In this document: piece by piece, positions 26,631-35,274 of the stretch
How positions within the stretch are numbered: position 1 is the stretch's first letter
Layout: every line of letters starts with the position of its first letter
Source of the DNA: Spirosoma utsteinense
Lineage (GTDB): Bacteria; Bacteroidota; Bacteroidia; Cytophagales; Spirosomataceae
Assembly: GCF_014282275.1 (NCBI RefSeq)
Contig: NZ_VFIA01000013.1
Coordinates: 120,529-184,528, forward strand
Reading direction: 5' to 3'
Length of the DNA: 64,000 nucleotides
Notes under the pieces: generated by a model
What the model saw: only the letters and a program-made list of their open reading frames with translations
Database searches by the model: none
Told to the model about the DNA's origin: nothing
Program-made: the position numbers and the translations under genes

Positions 26631-27083
26631 TTACAGTATCAGTCCGGAAGGTGATTTAACACCAACAAGTTCAACTTCAAACACCAGATCCTGCCCAGCC
26701 AGTGGATGGTTGGCATCGAGGGTTACGTTTGTTTCTGTCAGGTCACGAACGATAACCGGAATTGGCCGGGGGTTACCGTCTTCGTGCATGTTGAGAGTCA
26801 TTCCCATCTCAAGTGGAATATCGGTGGGAATATCAGTGCGGTTAAGGGTGAAGATCATCTCTTCATTGGCCGGACCGTAAGCGTCTTCAACGGGAATATT
26901 GATGGTTTTCTTTTCACCCTGATTCATGCCGGCAACACCTTCGTCAAAGCCTTTAATAACCTGACCGCTGCCAACGGTAAATTCTAGAGGAGTGCGACCA
27001 GCCGAGGAATCAAATACGGTTCCGTCGCTCAGGGTGCCGGTGTAATGCACCTGAACGGTGTCGCCGGATTTTGCTTGTGCCAT
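26631..27083 (-). CDS. SlyD-like FKBP peptidyl-prolyl isomerase
   Basis: A 150-residue FKBP-type cis-trans prolyl isomerase. The FKBP part shows GDTVQVHYTGTLSDGTVFDSS, VIKGFDEGVAGMNQGEKK and a final FEVELVGV strand. An insert-in-flap chaperone domain occupies about residues 70-125 (EDAYGPANEEM...NHPLAGQ), as in SlyD, and NHPLAG is a SlyD hallmark. The His-rich nickel-binding tail of E. coli SlyD is absent. It acts in cytoplasmic protein folding. A TACTTTTG promoter box lies 28 bases upstream of the start. Confidence 0.92.
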   Translation of the reverse strand: MAQAKSGDTVQVHYTGTLSDGTVFDSSAGRTPLEFTVGSGQVIKGFDEGVAGMNQGEKKTINIPVEDAYGPANEEMIFTLNRTDIPTDIPLEMGMTLNMHEDGNPRPIPVIVRDLTETNVTLDANHPLAGQDLVFEVELVGVKSPSGLIL

Positions 27084-27111
27084 AATGCTATTGGTTTGGT
27101 AAACGCTGCCA

Positions 27112-27119
27112 CAAAAGTA
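27112..27119 (-). promoter_or_regulatory. Bacteroidota -7 promoter box of FKBP gene
   Basis: Read on the minus strand, 27119-27112 is TACTTTTG, matching TAnnTTTG. No well-spaced -33 TTG is clear. Confidence 0.5.
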
Positions 27120-27144
27120 CCGGAACTTCCGGCAAGGGCCTTGA

Positions 27145-27777
27145 CTATACGCTAACTTTTGACCAACTCCGTACCAGGCTCAAAAGTTCATGCTGTGTAG
27201 CCTGTGTGCGGTCATCATTATACCAGCGCTGGGCGCGTTCAACGGTATCTTCGAGGGTTAATTTCTCCAGTCGCCAGTCATTCATCAACAGCTGCAGCCC
27301 TGTAGGGCGGGGCCCCCATGTGCCTATCTCCGTCAGATCATGCGTCCGTAAACAAATTAACTTGGGAATCGATTTTCCCCCATTGGTCCGGTACGCATCC
27401 ATCACCGCCGGATGCTGATCGCGCAGCAGAAACCGGATGTCGATAACGGGCGATTCTTCGGCAATACGGTCCAGAACGGGCACAATCTGGGCGGCATCGC
27501 CACACCACGATTCGGTCAGTACCAGCCATGTCCATCGCTCCGACAGCTGCGCTACCTCTGTTTTCAGTTCAGAGATAACAGCCGTCAGTTTATGTAAACG
27601 GCTCATTCGGTGCAAGTTCAGTTTTACATAGCCGAGAATCTCGGGCGTATTATAAGCAGGATCGTCAGACGTACTCAGGTTCTGTGCGAAGCGGTTGGTG
27701 GATAGTTGAAAGTACTGTTCGTAGGTAAGTGCCGATGCGATAAGGTCGGTGGTAATAACGGGTGTTTTCGTTGTCAT
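27145..27777 (-). CDS. thioredoxin-fold protein with single active-site cysteine
   Basis: A 210-residue thioredoxin-family protein. The active-site position reads ESWCGDAAQ, so there is one Cys and the resolving Cys of CxxC is replaced by Ala. The cis-Pro is visible in GGKSIPKLI. The first 75 residues are helical. The protein has no signal peptide and is likely cytoplasmic. Similar proteins are common in Bacteroidota and Firmicutes, with unproven roles; a monothiol or non-redox role is inferred from the missing Cys. It is on the same strand as the FKBP gene, 61 bases upstream. Confidence 0.8.
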   Translation of the reverse strand: MTTKTPVITTDLIASALTYEQYFQLSTNRFAQNLSTSDDPAYNTPEILGYVKLNLHRMSRLHKLTAVISELKTEVAQLSERWTWLVLTESWCGDAAQIVPVLDRIAEESPVIDIRFLLRDQHPAVMDAYRTNGGKSIPKLICLRTHDLTEIGTWGPRPTGLQLLMNDWRLEKLTLEDTVERAQRWYNDDRTQATQHELLSLVRSWSKVSV

Positions 27778-28115
27778 AGCGTCGGAGTGAACATTGTACT
27801 ATTAGAACACCTGCACGAAGCGGTTTTGTTTAGCGAGGGCGCTGCTACTGCACCCCCAGCACCAATAGAAGGGTCAGATTGCAGCCAACCCGAGCGTAGT
27901 TGCCACCGGTCAGCGGCCCCGCCCAGACACATGGATCGACCAGCGCGCCGGGATAGATCAGAAAACCGGTGGCCGCGCTGGCGCTGTACCTGACTGGCAT
28001 AGAAATTCTGGTCTGGTCGGTAACCTACCGGCGCAGGAGACACCCCCTAAAAATAAGCATCAGGCCAGTGGAGTTATCCACCGGCCTGATGCTTATCCGA
28101 AACGATTGACATGGA
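27778..28115. other. intergenic region without supportable gene
   Basis: A 338-base spacer between proS and the thioredoxin-fold gene. Short open frames on both strands (for example 27774-28043 minus) have no recognisable motif; two minus frames each show short protein-like stretches, so a decayed small gene is possible but unproven. The proS terminator hairpin lies at its right end. Confidence 0.4.
28053..28096 (-). terminator. proS terminator hairpin
   Basis: ATAAGCATCAGGCCAGTGGA (28053-28072) pairs with 28077-28096 with one mismatch and a four-base loop. On the minus strand the run AGGGGGTGTC follows a TTTTT tract, placed 19 bases after the proS stop. Confidence 0.75.
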
Positions 28116-29588
28116 CTAGTACGCCCGGGCAAAAATGACGCGTCCGGCCGATGGTTTGCCCGAATAGACACAGCTTCCTTCTTCGGCTTCCTGGTCCAGG
28201 GGAATGCACCGGATGGTAGCTTTGGTAGCTTCTTTGATGGCTTCCTCTGTTTCTGATGTGCCATCCCAGTGCGCCAGCAGGAATCCTCCCTTGTCAAGCT
28301 GCTCCTGAAACTGTTCGAATGTATCGATACGGAAGGTATTAGCCTGCCGGAACGCGTGTGCCCGGTCGTAGATGGTCTGCTGAATAGAATCCAGCAATGT
28401 TTTGATGTGCTCGGTGAGTCCATCGAACGGTACGATTTCCTTGGTTTTCAGGTCGCGCCGGGCAATTTCGACAGTCCCATTTTCCAGATCACGCCCACCC
28501 ATCGCCAGCCGGACAGGAACGCCCCGCAGTTCATATTCGGCAAACTTCCAGCCGGGTTTATTGGCATCGGAATCGTCATATTTCACCGAGACTCCCGCTT
28601 TGCGCAACTCGGCTACGAGCGGCTTTATTTTCGCCGTTATAGCCTCCAGCTGCTCATCTGTCCGGTATATGGGCACGATTACGACTTGGATTGGAGCCAG
28701 TTTAGGGGGCAACACCAGGCCATCGTCGTCGGAGTGAGCCATAATGAGCGCGCCCATGAGCCGTGTCGACACCCCCCAGGACGTTCCCCAGACATAGTCC
28801 AATGTGTTCTGCTTATTCAGGAACTGCACATCGAACGCTTTGGCAAAATTCTGCCCCAGAAAGTGCGACGTACCGGCCTGTAGCGCTTTGCCGTCCTGCA
28901 TCATGGCTTCGATACACAGCGTATCGTCGGCACCGGCAAAACGTTCGTTAGCGGTTTTGGTGCCTTTAATAACAGGCATAGCCATCCACTCCTCGGCGAA
29001 GGTGGCGTAGATGTCGAGCATCTGGCGGGTTTCGGCTTCCGCTTCGTCTTTTGTGGCGTGGGCCGTATGTCCTTCCTGCCAGAGGAACTCGGCGGTACGC
29101 AGGAAAATCCGGGTACGCATCTCCCAGCGCACTACGTTTGCCCACTGGTTAATCAGCAGTGGCAGATCCCGGTACGACTGAATCCAGTTCTTGTAGGTAC
29201 TCCAGATCACCGTCTCGGACGTTGGCCGTACAATGAGTTCTTCCTCAAGCTTGGCATCCGGATCGACAATAACGCCTGAACCGTCTTCAGCATTTTTGAG
29301 CCGGTAATGGGTTACCACGGCGCACTCTTTGGCGAAGCCTTCGACATGAGAGGCTTCCTTGCTCAGGAAGGATTTAGGGATAAACAGCGGGAAATAGGCG
29401 TTCTGGTGGCCCGTCTCCTTGAACATATCATCCAGCGCCCGCTGCATTTTCTCCCAAATGGCAAACCCATATGGTTTAATGACCATGCAACCGCGCACCG
29501 CTGAGTTTTCGGCCAGATCGGCTCTTTTGACTAATTCGTTATACCACTCGGAGTAGTTTTCACTACGGGACGGAAGTGCTTTTGCCAT
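28116..29588 (-). CDS. proS: prolyl-tRNA synthetase, archaeal/eukaryote type
   Basis: A 490-residue class II synthetase that charges tRNA-Pro. It is the short ProRS form without the bacterial INS editing domain. Motif 1 lies around [18 protein letters not shown], motif 2 around [22 protein letters not shown] and motif 3 around [20 protein letters not shown]; the anticodon-binding domain covers about 285-400 and a zinc-binding-like C-terminal domain ends in FARAY, a typical C-terminal Tyr. The length is normal. The divergent spacer upstream carries a 16-bp palindrome. Confidence 0.96.
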   Translation of the reverse strand: MAKALPSRSENYSEWYNELVKRADLAENSAVRGCMVIKPYGFAIWEKMQRALDDMFKETGHQNAYFPLFIPKSFLSKEASHVEGFAKECAVVTHYRLKNAEDGSGVIVDPDAKLEEELIVRPTSETVIWSTYKNWIQSYRDLPLLINQWANVVRWEMRTRIFLRTAEFLWQEGHTAHATKDEAEAETRQMLDIYATFAEEWMAMPVIKGTKTANERFAGADDTLCIEAMMQDGKALQAGTSHFLGQNFAKAFDVQFLNKQNTLDYVWGTSWGVSTRLMGALIMAHSDDDGLVLPPKLAPIQVVIVPIYRTDEQLEAITAKIKPLVAELRKAGVSVKYDDSDANKPGWKFAEYELRGVPVRLAMGGRDLENGTVEIARRDLKTKEIVPFDGLTEHIKTLLDSIQQTIYDRAHAFRQANTFRIDTFEQFQEQLDKGGFLLAHWDGTSETEEAIKEATKATIRCIPLDQEAEEGSCVYSGKPSAGRVIFARAY

Positions 29589-29647
29589 GCTTTTTAGCCA
29601 CCAATACGAATTGATGACACTATTTTTTGTATCGGATTAAACCATTC

Positions 29648-29663
29648 GATTCTAATTAGAATC
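29648..29663. promoter_or_regulatory. 16-bp perfect palindrome, possible operator
   Basis: GATTCTAATTAGAATC is a perfect palindrome in the spacer between divergent proS and the Tyr/Gly-rich lipoprotein gene, 15 bases before the -33 TTG of the latter. It could be a repressor or activator site. Confidence 0.4.
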
Positions 29664-29677
29664 TAATAAGTGAAAAG

Positions 29678-29707
29678 TTGCAAAGATAGGTTTTTATCCT
29701 ATTTTTG
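29678..29707 (+). promoter_or_regulatory. Bacteroidota promoter of lipoprotein gene
   Basis: TTG at 29678-29680 and TATTTTTG at 29700-29707 with a 19-base spacer fit the Bacteroidota -33/-7 consensus. The leader to ATG 29787 is about 75 bases. Confidence 0.6.
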
Positions 29708-29786
29708 TAATCAATCGCCCCCGACTTGTGTTTATGTACATGAGACGGTACATATCACAGAATTCACGATAAAATTCCCTTGCCAA

Positions 29787-31121
29787 ATGAAAACGCAACG
29801 TTTATATCGCTACCTGACGCTGGCCGCGCTCATGGGGTTCTGGAGTTGCTCCTCCAGCCGCCAGACCGCGCAGAACGTCGGCGAAGTAGACGATTTGTAT
29901 GGTAACTCTGCGACCGCGTCAGTGTATGCCAGCAACTCGTCGGATGCCCCTTCAGTAGCACAGCGACCCAGCCGTCAGCAGCAACGGCTGGACCGGCAGC
30001 GGTCGGCCCTGAACGACAACCCTGAATTTACAGATGATCAGGAGGGTAACAGCGCCAATACTGACGAATACTATGCAGACCTGAGCGCCCGCAAACTCAA
30101 CCGGGGCCTGTCGCCCGATCCGGGCTGGAACGATCAGGACAGCTACAACTCCGGCTTCGCAAACGGCTATAATGCAGCCAGCACGTCGGCTTATAGCTGG
30201 AACCGCTGGGGCTTTAATAATACCGGCTTTTACAACGGATTGGGCCTAGGCTTAGGTATGGGTGCATTTGGTGGGTTTAACAGTTTCGGTATGGGCTTCG
30301 GCAGTCCTTTCTACTCGCCCTTCTACGGCAACTCACTGGCTTACGGTGGATTTGGCGGGTACGGCGGGTATGGGTACGGCGGTGGATTTTACGATCCGTT
30401 CTACTCTTCTTACTACGGTGGCGGCTTCAACTCGTTTTACTCACCGTTTTACGGCGGTGGTTATTACGGTGGTGGCTTTGGTCGGCCTGCAATCGTAAAC
30501 AATGTCATCGTATCAGGTGCTGATCCTTACCGGAACAACCGGACGTATGGTCCCCGGTATGATCGCTCGTCAAGTCGTTATAATGACTCGTTCGTCAACA
30601 CACCACGGTCGGTCAACAACAGTGGTGGTCGCCGATCAGATGGCAGTACGAATACGTACTACTCTCCACGAAACAGTTCGGGGAACGCGTCGACAGCCAA
30701 TGCGACTAGAGGTTCAAACAATGGGTATTACGCAGCACCGCGTCAAAATAGCCGTGGTACGTACTATTATGACAACGGAGCCAGCAGCAGCGGCCGTTCG
30801 GGCAGCACCAGCACAACGACGGCCCCTTCGTATAGCAGCGGTTCCAGCAGTGATTACTACGCTCGTCCCCGTCAGAACAGCCGGGGTAGCAGCTATACAC
30901 CTACCGACGTGAACAGCGGGTCGCGGGGTAGCTACAGCCAGCCAAGTTATCAACGGCAGTCGCAGTCTACCTATCAGCAGCCTTCTTACCAAAGTCAGAG
31001 CCAGAGTCAGAGCCGGGGTAGCTACAGTGCCCCATCGCCGAGCTACAGTGCGCCAGCAGCCAGCGCTCCCTCTTCGGGTGGTGGTGGCGGTAGCCGGGGT
31101 GGCTCGCGTGGTCCACGGTAA
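29787..31121 (+). CDS. Tyr/Gly/Ser-rich surface lipoprotein
   Basis: A 444-residue low-complexity protein. ATG 29787 opens a signal peptide ending GFWSC-SSS, a likely lipoprotein cysteine at about residue 21. Residues about 130-235 are built of Gly/Tyr/Phe repeats (YGGFGGYGGYGYGGGF, FYSPFYGGG), and residues 290-444 are Ser/Arg/Gln/Tyr-rich with repeated PRQNSRG and SYSAPSPSYS units. No enzymatic motif is present. The composition resembles structural or cell-surface scaffold proteins. I know of similar Bacteroidota lipoproteins only as hypotheticals. The C-terminal GGGGGSRGGSRGPR is basic. Confidence 0.75.
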   Translation: MKTQRLYRYLTLAALMGFWSCSSSRQTAQNVGEVDDLYGNSATASVYASNSSDAPSVAQRPSRQQQRLDRQRSALNDNPEFTDDQEGNSANTDEYYADLSARKLNRGLSPDPGWNDQDSYNSGFANGYNAASTSAYSWNRWGFNNTGFYNGLGLGLGMGAFGGFNSFGMGFGSPFYSPFYGNSLAYGGFGGYGGYGYGGGFYDPFYSSYYGGGFNSFYSPFYGGGYYGGGFGRPAIVNNVIVSGADPYRNNRTYGPRYDRSSSRYNDSFVNTPRSVNNSGGRRSDGSTNTYYSPRNSSGNASTANATRGSNNGYYAAPRQNSRGTYYYDNGASSSGRSGSTSTTTAPSYSSGSSSDYYARPRQNSRGSSYTPTDVNSGSRGSYSQPSYQRQSQSTYQQPSYQSQSQSQSRGSYSAPSPSYSAPAASAPSSGGGGGSRGGSRGPR

Positions 31122-31146
31122 CAGCCGACACACTGGTTAACGAAAT

Positions 31147-31181
31147 AAAATCCCGCCGATAATGACAATCGGCGGGATTTT
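31147..31181 (+). terminator. rho-independent terminator
   Basis: A 14-bp perfect stem AAAATCCCGCCGAT (31147-31160 with 31168-31181), seven-base loop; the right arm ends in five T. Confidence 0.88.
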
Positions 31182-31267
31182 TCGTTTTAGTGAGTAGGTG
31201 TATTTAAACGGTTTGCCACCGATCCTGTCTTACCCATACGACGCACCCTTTACTTCATATTTTCTCA

Positions 31268-32827
31268 ATGAACAAATGCATACTTTTAACCACAGGCCTG
31301 CTGATGACAGCTGTGGTTAGTTACGGACAGTACGCCGGTGATGCCTTCCGTTACGCCGATCAAACGACCAATGGGACAGCCCGCTTTCAAGGTCTGGGCG
31401 GAAATCATGCCGCGCTGGGAGGTGATGCCAGCAACGCCTTCGGTAACCCGGCGGGGTTGGGCTTTTATAACCGGTCGGAACTCAGTATCACTCCGTCCTT
31501 TCGGATCACCGATGTAAGCGCCAACTTCCTGGGCCAGACAACGAGTGCGAACAAAACACAAGGAAGTATTGGGCAGGCTTCGCTCATCTTTGCGGGCAAT
31601 CCACGCAACAGCACGCGCGTACGCCGAACAACGTTTGGCATTACGTATTCTCAACAGGCTAACTTCTCCAACCAGTTTATCCTGCGTGGGACAAATAACC
31701 GTAGCTCCCTGGCCGATAGCTACGTAGCCAATGTAAACAGTTTCAATGTCCCATCAGGGCAACTGGATCAGGACTATACACCCCCTACCGGGAATCAGGT
31801 AGTAGGCACTGCCGGTAGCCTGGAAGCTGCTGCTTATCAGCTATTCCTTGTCAATCCCACGCAGGAGAATGGAACTGTTTATACCCGTTTCGACCAGGGC
31901 AGACCGGCCGCTCAGCAGGCCAGCTACCAGTCCACAGGAGCACAGTCGCAGTGGGGCCTGTCTTATGCAGGTAACCTGGATGACAAGCTTTATATTGGCG
32001 GTACCCTTAACTTTACCCGTACCCGCTTCGATTATACCCAGATTTTTTCGGAGACCTATCTGGGCGGGCAGGTGTTTCGCGGTTTCGACGAGACATCTTC
32101 GTATACCGTTAAAGGAAACGGCGTTGGCCTTACCGTTGGTGCCATTTACAAACCTGACCAGAACATACAGGTTGGGGTGACCGTTACCTCACCCACTTTT
32201 ACATCCTATCAGGAGACATTCAACCAGTCGCTGGCGATCGATCCGATCGGAATACCGCGAGATGATGGCTCGTTCTTGATTCCTGATTCCCGTCAGGTCG
32301 ATGTCGATCCCAACGATTTCGATTTCCGGATTACCAGCCCATTACGGGCGTCAGGAGGCCTCACCTATCTGTTTGGAAGCAAAGGTTTTCTAACGGGGAC
32401 TGTCGAGTATGTCGGGTATTCGGGTATGCGCGTCAACACAAGCTACAGCCAGAACGCAGCCGACAATCAGGCCTTCCGGGACGATAACAGAAACGAAATT
32501 CAGGAAACCTACAAGAATACGGTGAATGTTCGGGTGGGTGGCGAATTTAGGGTCGGTTTGTTCCGTGCCCGTGCCGGTCTTGCTTATCTGCCCAGTGCTT
32601 ACAAACAAAACCTGGATGGCCTGACTGCGGCCGACCGCCAGCGGCTGGTCTATAGCGCCGGCATTGGTGTACGCAATACGCGCTTCTTTGCCGATGTTTC
32701 CGGAGCCGTTACCTCATTCACGTCGGCTTATACGCCTTATACCTTGAACGACCCCCGCGATTACGGATCGGGCCTACTCTCGAATAATAACACGAACGTT
32801 GCCTTATCATTCGGCGTGTTCTTTTAA
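31268..32827 (+). CDS. FadL/OmpP1-like outer membrane transporter
   Basis: A 519-residue beta-barrel outer membrane protein with a signal peptide ending SYGQ|YAGD. The N-terminal block GTARFQGLGGNHAALGGD, then ASNAFGNPAGLGFYNRSEL, is the hallmark of the FadL/OmpP1/TodX family in Bacteroidota, often called 'hemin receptor' or hydrophobic-compound transporter. Many amphipathic strands follow and the chain ends in a barrel-type Phe (SFGVFF). It probably carries a hydrophobic ligand; the ligand is unknown. A near-perfect 60-base palindrome separates it from aroK. Confidence 0.85.
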   Translation: MNKCILLTTGLLMTAVVSYGQYAGDAFRYADQTTNGTARFQGLGGNHAALGGDASNAFGNPAGLGFYNRSELSITPSFRITDVSANFLGQTTSANKTQGSIGQASLIFAGNPRNSTRVRRTTFGITYSQQANFSNQFILRGTNNRSSLADSYVANVNSFNVPSGQLDQDYTPPTGNQVVGTAGSLEAAAYQLFLVNPTQENGTVYTRFDQGRPAAQQASYQSTGAQSQWGLSYAGNLDDKLYIGGTLNFTRTRFDYTQIFSETYLGGQVFRGFDETSSYTVKGNGVGLTVGAIYKPDQNIQVGVTVTSPTFTSYQETFNQSLAIDPIGIPRDDGSFLIPDSRQVDVDPNDFDFRITSPLRASGGLTYLFGSKGFLTGTVEYVGYSGMRVNTSYSQNAADNQAFRDDNRNEIQETYKNTVNVRVGGEFRVGLFRARAGLAYLPSAYKQNLDGLTAADRQRLVYSAGIGVRNTRFFADVSGAVTSFTSAYTPYTLNDPRDYGSGLLSNNNTNVALSFGVFF

Positions 32828-32835
32828 AAGTCGTC

Positions 32836-32895
32836 GGTCTGGAAGCAGGAAGGGCAAACACGAACGTTCGTGCTTGCCCTTCCTGCTTCCAGACC
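32836..32895. terminator. 60-bp palindrome with one mismatch, bidirectional terminator
   Basis: Arms of 30 bases meet at the centre CGAAC|GTTCG with no loop; the only mismatch pairs 32858 with 32873. It lies nine bases after the fadL-like stop and four bases from the aroK stop, between convergent genes. Confidence 0.8.
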
Positions 32896-32898
32896 AGC

Positions 32899-33417
32899 TT
32901 ATAACCACTCACCTACCCGCCTTAGTATCTCATCCTCGCTGGTTTCGCCGGGAACGATCACATTGGCCTGGCTATAGAAGGGGAACCGGATTTCGTACCG
33001 CTGCTGAAGGCTACGGAGTAACTCCGGGTCTTTGTGGCTGTACAACGGCCGGTCATGCTGCGCATGGGCCAGCATCCGACTGTACAACACGTCTACCGGC
33101 ACATCCAAAAAAATTGAGACACCCGTTGCGTTAATGTACGTCATGTTGTCATGGAAGCAGGGCATCCCACCCCCGGTTGAAATCACCAGACTATTACCTG
33201 GCCGGATGGTGCGCAGAACGCGCCGTTCGGCTTCTCGAAAGTAGTCCTCTCCCGATTTGGCAAAGATCTCGGCGATCGACCGGCCTTCTTCGCGCACGAT
33301 GATCCGGTCGGTATCGACAAATCGATAATGGAGAGTATCGGCAATACGCTTCCCCAGTGTGCTTTTGCCCGACGAAGGCATGCCAATCAGATAGATATTT
33401 TTCACCCGTTCGCTCAA
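32899..33417 (-). CDS. aroK: shikimate kinase
   Basis: A 172-residue P-loop kinase that phosphorylates shikimate in aromatic amino-acid synthesis. The Walker A motif GMPSSGKST is near residues 12-20, the shikimate-binding DTDRII near 36-41, the FRxxE motif as FREAERRVL and the GGG of STGGGMP further on. The length fits. The start follows the stop of the BT_3928 gene by only three bases, so the two are co-transcribed, probably with the DUF1599 gene upstream. Confidence 0.93.
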   Translation of the reverse strand: MSERVKNIYLIGMPSSGKSTLGKRIADTLHYRFVDTDRIIVREEGRSIAEIFAKSGEDYFREAERRVLRTIRPGNSLVISTGGGMPCFHDNMTYINATGVSIFLDVPVDVLYSRMLAHAQHDRPLYSHKDPELLRSLQQRYEIRFPFYSQANVIVPGETSEDEILRRVGEWL

Positions 33418-33420
33418 TCA

Positions 33421-34566
33421 CTAATTCACCAGTTTCCTGACCGTCTCCGCATCCGGTGTGGTGTTAAAATGCCATTTGCCAAGCACCACACCCTCTTTCA
33501 TCAACCATGTTCCGGGATTGGAGCGCATAATGGTTTTCAGTACGGTAGCATCTACTTTATAATACTTGATATCGAGTTGATACTGGGTGCGGAATGCGTT
33601 TATTTCGTCGTCGCTGACCGACGTGAGGATATAGGTTTCTATGGACGACGACTGCAAACCACGAACCAACGAGCGAATAGCGGGGATACTGCCCGCATCT
33701 ATGTCCTTCGTGCTTTTAACGATCACAAACAGCTTATTACCGGTAAACGTCTGCTGGGTAAAATCACCTTCCAGGTTGTCATTCCAGACGCGGTAGTCCG
33801 TGATTTTAGGTTTGGCGCCCTCGTTGACCAGGACCATTTCCTTGAACTTATACGTCGTATCGGTCGGGTATGTCTCAAACGTCTGGGTCTTGCCCCCTTT
33901 CTCCATCACGTACTTATACCGTAGGGGCTCCGATGGTTTCATCTGTGCCGGGATGCTCTTTCCAACGGCGTAGGGCAGCAAATCGAGGGGTGGCAGAAAC
34001 TGGATAGCGTAAATACCCAACCCCAGTGTAAACACGGCTGTCAAACCAACGAGCCAGCCGGTATTGCGGGGTTTGATGCGGTTGCGGTGTCCAATGATGA
34101 ACAGGATCAGGACCGTCAGCACAACGTCCTTCCCGAACGAGGTCCAGGGTTTTAGTTTGATAGCGTCCCCAAAACAGCCACAGTCGGTTACGCGATTGAA
34201 ATACGCGGAATAGAAGGTGAGGAACGTAAAGAACACAATCAGGAAGAACAACAGCCAGGTAGTGACTTTAGGCTTGTAGGAGACCATTAGTGCCACGCCA
34301 AGAATAATCTCGGCCGCACAGAACAGCACCGACATCGTCAGCGTAAACGGGACCAGCCCCATAAAAAAATCATGCAGCAGCGGAATGTCCAGCGCAAAGA
34401 CCTCAAAGTATTCCTCAAACTTGATTTGTGTCCCAACAGGATCGTTGAGTTTGATCAGACCAGAGAAAATAAAGACGATACCCACCAGAAAGCGGGCTAT
34501 TCGGGCCGCCCAAAGCATGGGTGGTGTACCGGTTTTTAGTTTAGGATGGGCAGCAGTTGGATTCAT
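33421..34566 (-). CDS. BT_3928-type DoxX-like membrane protein
   Basis: A 381-residue inner membrane protein of the family named after B. thetaiotaomicron BT_3928. Residues 20-175 hold about four or five membrane helices of the DoxX/MauE type, with the motif RVTDCGCFGDAIKL (a paired Cys-x-Cys) between helices, as in MauE-like redox partners. The C-terminal 190 residues resemble a degenerate thioredoxin-like domain (LFVIVKSTKDID, PGTWLMKEGVVLGKW) without a CxxC. It may pass or receive reducing power, but this is inferred. It sits in a DUF1599-BT_3928-aroK run next to folP, an arrangement typical of Bacteroidota. Confidence 0.85.
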   Translation of the reverse strand: MNPTAAHPKLKTGTPPMLWAARIARFLVGIVFIFSGLIKLNDPVGTQIKFEEYFEVFALDIPLLHDFFMGLVPFTLTMSVLFCAAEIILGVALMVSYKPKVTTWLLFFLIVFFTFLTFYSAYFNRVTDCGCFGDAIKLKPWTSFGKDVVLTVLILFIIGHRNRIKPRNTGWLVGLTAVFTLGLGIYAIQFLPPLDLLPYAVGKSIPAQMKPSEPLRYKYVMEKGGKTQTFETYPTDTTYKFKEMVLVNEGAKPKITDYRVWNDNLEGDFTQQTFTGNKLFVIVKSTKDIDAGSIPAIRSLVRGLQSSSIETYILTSVSDDEINAFRTQYQLDIKYYKVDATVLKTIMRSNPGTWLMKEGVVLGKWHFNTTPDAETVRKLVN

Positions 34567-34631
34567 TGGTTTAACCGGATTACAACATGAACAGTATAAC
34601 GACGAATACGGGTAAAATCCTGTAATCCTGT

Positions 34632-35192
34632 CTAATTCGATTGCAGTTTTATTAAACAGAAAACAGCGTAGTTGATCATGTCCATATAATTGGCCTCTAC
34701 GCCCTCCGACACCAGCGTATTCCCCTTATTATCCTCGATCTGTTTGGTGCGCAGCAGTTTCATCAGAACAATATCGGTCATGGAACTAACGCGCATGTCG
34801 CGCCAGGCCTCCCCATAGTCGTGGTTCTTGGCAAAAAGTAAGTGCATCACCTGCTCCACCTGGCTGTCGTAAAGGTGTTCGAGTTCATCGGTTGGAATGT
34901 CCATGCGGGCTGTGCCCTCCCCGCCTGCGGGCTCCGACTGAAACTGTAGCTGAATCAGGGCCATAACGCAGTAATTGATAATCCCGACGAACTCGGGTTC
35001 AATGCCTTCGCCTACCAGGCTGACACCGGTTTCCTGTAGGGTTCGAATGCGCTGGGCTTTAATAAAGATCTGATCGGTAATACTGGGCAATCGCAGAATT
35101 CGCCAGGCGGTGCCGTAGTCCTTATTCTTTTTAAGAAATAACTCCTTGCAGCGCTGGATAATGTGTCGATATTCGGTTTCGGTTTGGGACAC
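34632..35192 (-). CDS. DUF1599 domain protein
   Basis: A 186-residue protein made of two similar halves. The first contains KKNKDYGTAWRILRLPSITDQIFIKAQRI and the second AKNHDYGEAWRDMRVSSMTDIVLMKLLR, the duplicated DUF1599 signature. Both halves continue with a 'VGEGIEPEFVGIINY / VSEGVEANYMDMINY' block. The Asp/Glu pattern resembles all-alpha MazG-like or nucleotide-modifying folds, but activity is unknown. It is divergent from folP with an 82-base spacer and likely heads the operon into BT_3928 and aroK. Confidence 0.88.
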   Translation of the reverse strand: MSQTETEYRHIIQRCKELFLKKNKDYGTAWRILRLPSITDQIFIKAQRIRTLQETGVSLVGEGIEPEFVGIINYCVMALIQLQFQSEPAGGEGTARMDIPTDELEHLYDSQVEQVMHLLFAKNHDYGEAWRDMRVSSMTDIVLMKLLRTKQIEDNKGNTLVSEGVEANYMDMINYAVFCLIKLQSN

Positions 35193-35274
35193 TTGCTTTC
35201 GTGGGTTTGCTCGGTTTTGCCCGTCCCTGATGGCGGAGCTACCTGAATGTACAGTTCGTCGCCTGCGTTCGTCA

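Noticed and set aside
27774..28043. Minus-strand 89-codon frame between proS and the thioredoxin gene
   Set aside because: Arg/Ser/Gly-rich sequence without motif or signal; two competing minus frames look equally weak, and part overlaps the start of the thioredoxin-fold gene region.
29787..31121. Long plus- and minus-strand frames inside the Tyr/Gly-rich lipoprotein gene
   Set aside because: They are shadows produced by repetitive GGT/TAC-rich coding sequence in the real frame.
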